Part shown: positions 23,284-28,265 of the stretch, piece by piece
How positions within the stretch are numbered: position 1 is the stretch's first letter
Layout: each line of letters starts with the position of its first letter
NCBI GenBank assembly: GCA_964548275.1
Contig: CAZJQI010000056.1
Span: forward strand, 1-28,265
Reading direction: 5' to 3'
Length of the DNA stretch: 28,265 nt
Origin: JAUVUV01 sp964548275
Lineage (GTDB): Bacteria; Gemmatimonadota; Glassbacteria; GWA2-58-10
Position numbers and translations under genes: made by a program
Notes under the pieces: generated by a model
What the model saw: the letters and a program-made list of their open reading frames with translations, nothing else
The model's database searches: none
What the model was told of the DNA's origin: nothing

Positions 23284-24792
23284 ATGGATCATGATGCTCA
23301 TAAGATGGATACACTCGACGGTGAAATCGCTCAAAATGTCGAAATCACCCGCCGCCAGTTCGTGAAAAAGGCGGCTGCGGTCTCATGCCTTACCACTGTC
23401 TCCCTGGCAAAGGTTGCCGAGATGAGCGCCGGTTCCCCGCCCCCAACGAACGAACATCGGAACGTGCTGCTTATTATCTCGGATGACCATGGGCTTGCGG
23501 ATTCAGGCTGCTATGGTAACCCGGTGCTGAAAACCCCTCACATGGACATTCTGGCAAAAAAAGGCGTGCGCTTTACCTCCGCTTTTTCTACAGTGGCCTC
23601 CTGCAGCGCCAGCCGGTCTGTTATTTTCACCGGACTTTTCAACCATACCAACGGCCAGTACGGCCATCAGCACGGCCCGGCCAACCTTCACACACACAGC
23701 TGGGTCAGAGGCCTGCCAGTTGTTCTCAACGAGCAAGGTTACCACACGGGTCTTATCGGCAAGTTCCATGTACAGCCGCGCCAGGTTTACCCGTTCCAGG
23801 AGCTGATTACCTCGGATGTTGGCTACAAATCGATCAAGGCCTTGCAAGGCAACCGGGATGTCTGGAGCATGGCGCAGCAGGCACGGGAATTTCTCTCCTC
23901 AGAGCCCGAGAAACCCTTTTTCCTGGCAGTCGCCTACTCGGACCCGCACCGGGACTGGGTTAAAAGCAACGCAATCGACTACCCCAATGTAAAAAAGGAA
24001 ATTTACGATCCCCGGGATACTATCGTGCCGCCCTATCTTCCGGATAAGCCCGAGGTCCGCCAGGAACTGGCGGCTTATTACCAGTCGGTCAGCCGTCTGG
24101 ACCAGGGTATCGGTTTCCTGCTCGAGGCTCTTGAAAAAAGCGGCCGGGCCGGCAACACGCTGATTATCTATATCAGCGACAATGGAATCCCGTTTCCGGG
24201 CGCGAAGACAAACCTCTACGATCCCGGGATCAGGCTTCCGATGATAATCTCCTCGCCCACCCAGCGCAGGCGCGGGATAGTCAACGACGCCATGGTTAGC
24301 TATATCGACATCATGCCGACAGTTCTGGACTGGACCGGTGCAAGCCCCCCGCCTTACGATCTTCCGGGCCGCTCGATACTGCCTGTATCAGAACAGGAAA
24401 ATCCCGCAGGTTGGGATACGGTCTTTGCCTCGCACACATTCCATGAAATCACGATGTATTACCCGATGAGAGTGATCCGTACCAGGAAATACAAGTATAT
24501 CCTTAATCTCGCCCACAAGTTGGACTTTCCCTTCGCCTCGGACCTTTATGAATCCGCTACCTGGCAGGGAATACTCCGACGTGGTGACAAGATAATGGGA
24601 GTGCGGGAGGTTGAGAAATACATCCACCGCCCGAAAGGGGAACTCTACGACCTGGAGAACGATCCCCACGAGGTGGTAAACGTTGCGGATAACCCACAAT
24701 ATAAGGATATTCTGGATAATTTGAGAGCACGCCTGCGCAAGTGGCAGGAGGACACAAACGATCCCTGGATCGTTAAATATATATACGAATAG
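23284..24792 (+). CDS. Tat-exported sulfatase (type I, formylglycine)
   Basis: This 502-residue enzyme hydrolyses sulfate esters or sulfamates. It has the sulfatase signature C-S-A-S-R at 107-111, where Cys107 must be oxidised to formylglycine. The position usually occupied by Pro is Ala, a known variant. Metal-site residues are seen in I-S-D-D-H-G (65-70), the S-D-P-H-R-D segment and the later I-S-D-N-G. The N-terminus has a twin-arginine motif, T-R-R-Q-F-V-K at 22-28, so it should be exported after folding. GGAG is seven bases before the ATG at 23284. Resemblance in order and wording to N-sulfoglucosamine-type sulfatases suggests a glycan substrate, but this is weak. No formylglycine-generating or anSME gene is nearby. 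Confidence 0.88.
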   Translation: MDHDAHKMDTLDGEIAQNVEITRRQFVKKAAAVSCLTTVSLAKVAEMSAGSPPPTNEHRNVLLIISDDHGLADSGCYGNPVLKTPHMDILAKKGVRFTSAFSTVASCSASRSVIFTGLFNHTNGQYGHQHGPANLHTHSWVRGLPVVLNEQGYHTGLIGKFHVQPRQVYPFQELITSDVGYKSIKALQGNRDVWSMAQQAREFLSSEPEKPFFLAVAYSDPHRDWVKSNAIDYPNVKKEIYDPRDTIVPPYLPDKPEVRQELAAYYQSVSRLDQGIGFLLEALEKSGRAGNTLIIYISDNGIPFPGAKTNLYDPGIRLPMIISSPTQRRRGIVNDAMVSYIDIMPTVLDWTGASPPPYDLPGRSILPVSEQENPAGWDTVFASHTFHEITMYYPMRVIRTRKYKYILNLAHKLDFPFASDLYESATWQGILRRGDKIMGVREVEKYIHRPKGELYDLENDPHEVVNVADNPQYKDILDNLRARLRKWQEDTNDPWIVKYIYE

Positions 24793-24833
24793 TTTGTTTC
24801 GAACTTAACCGCTGAATCTTTTCCAGCCGCATT

Positions 24834-25922
24834 TCAAACAGCAAGCCAGAGATCGATCGGCCGTTTTACCCCCTGAGGTCTGAACGGCAAGGAGATTTTC
24901 TCTCCCCTGCCTGCAGAGGCATAGCCTGCATATATCGCCTCCATCACTACCCGGCCGTCCTTGCCGGTTGCAATCGGCTCCTCCTTGCCGCGCACACAAC
25001 AGGCGAAGTGGCGCATTTCCTGCGGGAAACCGTAGTTCCACAATTCCTCGAAAACCGGGTAGGTCCAGCCCTTTGTGGTGGGGGCTTTTTCCACTGCATA
25101 GCCGTAGCCGTACTCGCTGAAAGTTGGCAGAGCATTGCCCATCAGCAGGTTCGCATAACTCATCCCGCCGTCTCCGAATACCTCGATCCGGTCATCCATG
25201 CCACCCCGGCGCGCCCAGCTGTCCTCGACCATACCCACAGCACCGTTGTCGAATTCGAGAATGCAGATCGAGTTGTCTTCACCCCTGGTCCTGTCTGCGT
25301 GGACATAGGTGCCCATCTGGCATTGCACGCTCTTGATTGAAGGCCGGTTCAGGAACCAGTAGCAGAAAGCTATGCCGTGGCAGCCGAGATCCATCAACGC
25401 TCCGCCCCCGGCCAGTTCCATATCCCAGAACCAGTCGGAATGAGGCCCGAAATGCTTTTCGCTCTGCTTGACCAGGTAAACCTTGCCGAATGCCCCCTGG
25501 TCTGCCATCTCTTTGGCCTTGACATATTTCGGGGTGAAAAACAGCTCCTCAGCATACAGCAGAAGAACTCCCTTTTTCCGGCAGATTTCCACCATCTGAT
25601 CTGCTTCTTCAAGAGTCATGCAAAGTGGTTTCTCACAGACAACATGTTTTCCTGCGCTGGCGATATCCTCAGTCATTTCGGCATGGAGGTAGTTCGGCGC
25701 GGTGATAGTGACCATCTCGATATCGCGCTCTTTGAGCATCTCCTTGTAATCTTGAAAGACCCTGGGGATGCCGTAGCGCTTTGCCAGGGTTTCCGCGTGG
25801 CCCGGACTCGGTGAGGCCACAGCAACCACCTCTGCCTCCTCGGGCATGATCCTGAACGCGGCTGCGTGGATATCAGCCTCGAACCCGGAGCCGATAATAC
25901 CGACTTTGACTTTTTCAGCCAT
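24834..25922 (-). CDS. Gfo/Idh/MocA-family oxidoreductase
   Basis: This 362-residue cytoplasmic NAD(P)-dependent dehydrogenase is of the family acting on sugars, inositols and related polyols. The N-terminal Rossmann motif is G-I-I-G-S-G-F at 8-14. The diagnostic C-E-K-P-L with Lys98 lies at the expected place, and a D-L-G-C-H-G-I segment near 180 gives the family's catalytic histidine region. The C-terminal alpha/beta domain is complete. AGGAGGGATC lies before the ATG. It is convergent with the sulfatase, with only 41 bases between their ends. That suggests no shared transcript but is compatible with one catabolic locus. The exact sugar is unknown. Confidence 0.88.
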   Translation of the reverse strand: MAEKVKVGIIGSGFEADIHAAAFRIMPEEAEVVAVASPSPGHAETLAKRYGIPRVFQDYKEMLKERDIEMVTITAPNYLHAEMTEDIASAGKHVVCEKPLCMTLEEADQMVEICRKKGVLLLYAEELFFTPKYVKAKEMADQGAFGKVYLVKQSEKHFGPHSDWFWDMELAGGGALMDLGCHGIAFCYWFLNRPSIKSVQCQMGTYVHADRTRGEDNSICILEFDNGAVGMVEDSWARRGGMDDRIEVFGDGGMSYANLLMGNALPTFSEYGYGYAVEKAPTTKGWTYPVFEELWNYGFPQEMRHFACCVRGKEEPIATGKDGRVVMEAIYAGYASAGRGEKISLPFRPQGVKRPIDLWLAV

Positions 25923-26055
25923 GATTGATCCCTCCTTATTACATCATTGGAAATGAGAATGTCAAATTATCCGGTGTTTTTTGAAATTATTTTATATTTT
26001 AATGCAGTACAGCCCGGTCAAATAACAGTCAGAAAGAAAAAGAGTATTTTCTAAT

Positions 26056-26451
26056 GTTACTTTTGTAACCAAAAGTAACCAAAAGTTTTTTCGGGCCGCA
26101 AACTCGACTACCAATACAGCTTTTATATCCTTTGTTGTTTTCCAGGTAAAAAGGCGCTCCTTACGAGGTCGCCTGATTCGGCTTGCCGATGGCAAGCCGA
26201 ATCAATGGCATGCCGGCCATTCTGGCTTCGCTCTGCCTGCTATGGAAATTACTTGTCCTTTACACGCTCCTTCAGAGTTTCTCGAACATGCGGCCCTGAT
26301 CAGGCGGCCTGCGGCCGCTAAGGAATCCGTAAACCTCAAGAAAGATAAAGATATTCCTTTAATCAATCCAGTTTGCATTATTTCTATGTAAATGCCTTAA
26401 ATAATACCAACTCTTAATTCATACACAATTTTACAGAAAACTATTGATTTC
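26056..26451. repeat. Dispersed multi-hairpin repeat, copy B
   Basis: This is the second copy of the element at 1-390, same orientation. It opens with a 10-bp palindrome (GTTACTTTTG, loop TAAC, CAAAAGTAAC, 26056-26079). The 11-bp stem of copy A is extended here to 13 bp with a three-base loop (about 26174-26202), and the GC stem around GCGGCC-TGC-GGCCGC is kept. It lies between the Gfo/Idh/MocA gene and the integron-like cassette. No frame is shared between the copies. Confidence 0.85.
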
Positions 26452-26508
26452 AATTAAAAATTAATTCACCCTGCCTGATAAATCAAAAGATTGTCCGTCC
26501 TGATTAAT

Positions 26509-26537
26509 TTGACATTTCCGTGAAATCTTCTTAGTAT
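26509..26537 (+). promoter_or_regulatory. Candidate promoter upstream of the cassette
   Basis: A perfect TTGACA at 26509-26514 is followed after 17 bases by TAGTAT at 26532-26537. It points at the cassette gene 310 bases downstream and could play the role of an integron cassette promoter. There is no other evidence for its use. Confidence 0.5.
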
Positions 26538-26642
26538 CGTTTCAGAGATTGTATTTTGGCTTCCCGGTAAGGCTCGCCACGAAAGATTGATTTCAGGCAC
26601 GCATCGTTCAGACAGCTTATAGTCAACTATGTTTGCTTGGGT

Positions 26643-26807
26643 TTTATACAGTCTGTATAAACTTCCGATAAAATTTTTATCAAATGTCGCAACAGATTAC
26701 TATTTATCATTTTATGTGATTCTCCTTATAATTTTAGTGAGGTATTATATAGCTGTATTTGCTATGTATAGGTTATTATCACAGTTCTGTATAAACCCTA
26801 GTTAGGC
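26643..26807 (+). other. Candidate attI-like recombination region
   Basis: A perfect 9+1+9 palindrome, TTTATACAGTCTGTATAAA (26643-26661), is followed 134 bases later by a repeat of its half, CTGTATAAAC (26787-26796). Four bases after that comes the core GTTAGGC (26801-26807). A primary integron site typically combines integrase-binding direct repeats with a GTTRRRY core preceded by a CCTA-like box, here CCCTA-GTTAGGC. The resemblance is suggestive; no integrase gene is seen beside it. Confidence 0.4.
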
Positions 26808-27933
26808 AGCGCAATATCTCTTTTTCAGATGCATTGTAAGGAGGACTAAATGATTCGATTAGTTCTGCTCTCACTTGTCCTGCTTTTTTTATCTTCTTGC
26901 ACCGAGCAGAGCCTCCAGCCGGGTGAAGGGTACGTTGAAGTAACTGGTGGCCGTGTCTGGTACCGGATTGTAGGTTCTGGCACGGAGACGCCGCTGATAC
27001 TTCTCCACGGCGGTCCAGGCTGCCCAAGCTACTACCTGAAGCCGCTAGCGCGACTTGCCGATGAGCGGCCCGTGGTATTCTACGATCAGCTTGGTGCCGG
27101 GCGTTCTGACCATCCTGCCGATACCAGCCTTTGGCGAGTGGACCGCTTCGTTGAGGAATTGCAGCAGGTTCGGGATGCACTCGGCCTGGGGGAGGTGCAC
27201 GTCCTTGGGCATTCGTGGGGGACTATGCTTGCTATTGATTACATACTCACCAGCCCTAAGGGAATTCGGAGCCTGATTCTCGCCAGTCCAGCTTTAAGCG
27301 TGAGTCGCTGGTTAAAGGACGCTGACAGCCTGCTTACTACGCTTCCCGATTCCATACAGGAAGTAATCCGAAAGCATGAGAGCGCGGGAACCACCGACTC
27401 GCCGGAGTATCAGAGTGCCGTCTTGAATTACTACAAACGGTACATCTCGCGGCTCGATCCGTGGTCTCCTGATCTCGACAGTTCTTTCGCTCAGATGAAT
27501 ACCGAGATCTACGGGAAGATGTGGGGGCCGAGCGAATTCACTGCCACAGGCTCACTCGGAACTTTTGAAAGGGCCGGTGCGCTCCGCGATATTGATGTTC
27601 CTATCCTCTTTACAACCGGGCGGTACGATGAGGCCACACCTGCCACGGTGGAGTACTATCATAGCCTAACACCAAACTCCCGCATGGTGATCCTTGAGAA
27701 CAGTGCGCACGTCACCATGCAGGATGAACCGGAGCGCTATGTTCAGGTTGTGAGGGAATTTCTAAGGGAAGTTAATGCGAACCGTTGAGTTTTTCTCGTG
27801 CTCTGCCTAACCAGCGGTTCCACCTGACCGCCTTGGCTTTGTCTTTCTTCCTGCAGTTTTATCTGTTATTGACGCTGTTTTTCTTTTCAGAAGTTTTCTG
27901 TGTTAGTGTTGGCGGCAGGTGATCCGCCTGCCG
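26802..27933 (+). mobile_element. Integron-type gene cassette (no integrase in window)
   Basis: One gene fills the segment between two GTTRRRY cores (GTTAGGC at 26801, GTTAGAC at 27933). An attC-like site lies directly after the stop. If the segment is circularised, its own first bases rebuild GTTAGGC, which is the exact complement of the GCCTAAC at 27805-27811. The complementarity runs on with one mismatch (GTTAGGCAGCGC against GCTCTGCCTAAC). That self-match is the hallmark of an excisable cassette. It is 1132 bases long. It may be a lone attC element or the end of an array; the window does not show which. Confidence 0.75.
26850..27788 (+). CDS. Lipoprotein alpha/beta hydrolase, proline-iminopeptidase-like (S33)
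   Basis: This 312-residue protein has a lipoprotein signal (L-S-S-C, Cys17) and so is probably membrane-anchored outside the cytoplasm. The hydrolase domain has H-G-G-P-G at 53-57 and F-Y-D-Q-L-G-A-G-R-S at 77-86, both typical of the proline iminopeptidase group. The nucleophile elbow is G-H-S-W-G with Ser122, Asp260 lies in G-R-Y-D-E, and His287 in S-A-H-V-T-M, so the triad is complete. AAGGAGG lies seven bases before the ATG. It is the only gene of the cassette and should be read from an upstream promoter. Proline iminopeptidases are usually cytoplasmic, so an anchored form may act on other esters or amides, for example an antibiotic or signal. That last point is conjecture. Confidence 0.88.
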   Translation: MIRLVLLSLVLLFLSSCTEQSLQPGEGYVEVTGGRVWYRIVGSGTETPLILLHGGPGCPSYYLKPLARLADERPVVFYDQLGAGRSDHPADTSLWRVDRFVEELQQVRDALGLGEVHVLGHSWGTMLAIDYILTSPKGIRSLILASPALSVSRWLKDADSLLTTLPDSIQEVIRKHESAGTTDSPEYQSAVLNYYKRYISRLDPWSPDLDSSFAQMNTEIYGKMWGPSEFTATGSLGTFERAGALRDIDVPILFTTGRYDEATPATVEYYHSLTPNSRMVILENSAHVTMQDEPERYVQVVREFLREVNANR

Positions 27934-27939
27934 TTAGAC
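27805..27939 (+). repeat. attC recombination site (59-base-element type), 135 bp
   Basis: The site begins with GCCTAAC (RYYYAAC, R'') and ends with GTTAGAC (GTTRRRY, R'). Inside, ACCTG-A-CCGCC (27822-27832) is complementary to GGCGGCAGGT (27911-27920) except for one extra A. This matches the unpaired base that directs strand choice in attC sites. CAGCGG near the left core also pairs with CCGCCTG near the right. The central 75 bases are not conserved, as usual. Length lies within the known 57-141 base range. Confidence 0.78.
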
Positions 27940-27972
27940 GAATTGACCTTCTCACACAAATAGTGGTACCGT

Positions 27973-28089
27973 CCTTAGGGGCAGTTTGCGAAATGAACCA
28001 CATCAAGCCGGTTGCCGCCGGATCGTTTTGTTGCATCCTTGTGGCGGCGAACACCTCAGGCCACGGCGGCAACCGGTAGTATCCTAAGG
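27973..28089. repeat. Nested inverted-repeat structure
   Basis: CCTTAGG (27973-27979) and CCTAAGG (28083-28089) enclose a 13-bp perfect inverted repeat, CCGGTTGCCGCCG (28008-28020) with CGGCGGCAACCGG (28064-28076). A third GGCGGC at 28043-28048 allows an alternative fold. It has no T-run and no R''/R' cores matching the neighbouring attC, so its class is unknown. It could be a transposon remnant or structured RNA. Confidence 0.55.
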
Positions 28090-28152
28090 GATTAAGCGTC
28101 CGATAGAATAGAAACTTATTCTGTCACTAAAGGTCTATCTTCTGGCTCAGCT

Positions 28153-28195
28153 CAAAAAAAAGCGGCAAACCCTAAAATAAGGAAAGCCGCTTTAT
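28153..28195 (-). terminator. Intrinsic terminator of tRNA-Ser
   Basis: On the minus strand AAAGCGGC (28193-28186) pairs with GCCGCTTT (28166-28159) around an A/T-rich loop, followed by a run of Ts. It begins seven bases after the tRNA 3' end. Confidence 0.88.
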
Positions 28196-28199
28196 TTAC

Positions 28200-28265
28200 T
28201 GGCGGAGAGAGAGGGATTCGAACCCTCGGACGCTTTCACGCCACACGATTTCCAATCGTGCACCT
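28200..28265 (-). tRNA. tRNA-Ser(GGA), 3' part
   Basis: Read on the minus strand, the segment gives an anticodon stem-loop, CACGA-TTGGAAA-TCGTG (anticodon GGA at 28253-28251). A long variable arm typical of serine tRNA follows, then a T-arm GAGGG-TTCGAAT-CCCTC, acceptor strand TCTCTCC, discriminator G and an encoded CCA. The 5' half lies beyond the right edge of the window. Confidence 0.95.

Noticed and set aside
27934..28140. A second, gene-less integron cassette after the first
   Set aside because: A cassette starting at GTTAGAC would need a GTCTAAC-type R'' ahead of a second core. I find neither before the tRNA-Ser terminator.
1..28265. CRISPR array
   Set aside because: I saw no set of regularly spaced short direct repeats. 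The repeats present are two-copy elements thousands of bases apart.

Overview
The window reads as chromosomal sequence of a free-living, probably uncultured Gram-negative-type bacterium. Evidence for an outer-membrane/periplasmic lifestyle is two Tat-type signals, several Sec signals, two lipoboxes and a DegP/HtrA protease. The gene content mixes divergent uroporphyrinogen-decarboxylase (URO-D) proteins, an MttB-type methyltransferase, a Tat FAD oxidoreductase, a sulfatase, Gfo/Idh/MocA and KduD-like dehydrogenases, and a dockerin-like peptide. I associate this mix with candidate phyla such as Latescibacterota, Glassbacteria, KSB1 or Poribacteria. That placement is inference from gene content only; no marker gene is present.

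Layout. Positions 1-390 hold one copy of a structured dispersed repeat. Positions 403-10044 are a mostly minus-strand block, read right to left: membrane-anchored transglutaminase-like protein, MttB-family methyltransferase, secreted esterase, Tat FAD oxidoreductase, URO-D-family protein and PIG-L deacetylase. One small plus-strand membrane protein interrupts it at 4699-4959. Positions 10286-11586 hold a candidate short terminated transcript followed by a separately promoted SO_0444/YraQ-type permease. Positions 11894-13324 hold a glutamine-amidotransferase-like protein and a convergent membrane protein. Positions 13.38-19.83 kb are bracketed by two inverted copies of a repeat that folds on paper into a three-armed cloverleaf. 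Between the copies lie an HtrA-like lipoprotein protease, a secreted transglutaminase-like protein, a KduD-like SDR and a second URO-D protein. Positions 19.87-25.92 kb hold a 91-residue dockerin-like secreted protein, a third transglutaminase-like protein, a degenerate HD-GYP protein, a sulfatase and a Gfo/Idh/MocA oxidoreductase. At 26.06 kb the second copy of the first repeat occurs.

The right end holds what looks like an integron gene cassette. A lipoprotein alpha/beta hydrolase of proline-iminopeptidase type starts 43 bases after a GTTAGGC core and ends 16 bases before a 135-base attC-like site. That site runs from GCCTAAC to GTTAGAC, with complementary inner arms and an unpaired base. 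No integron integrase is visible. Beyond it lie an inverted-repeat structure and the 3' part of a tRNA-Ser(GGA) on the minus strand with its own terminator.

Functionally, much of the window fits scavenging of modified organic substrates: desulfation, deacetylation or ester cleavage, sugar oxidation and possibly corrinoid-linked demethylation. No corrinoid protein or reactivase is present, so no complete pathway can be claimed. The strongest candidates for something undescribed are the orphan cassette with its attI-like flank, the cloverleaf repeat, the multi-hairpin dispersed repeat and the short terminated transcript before the permease.
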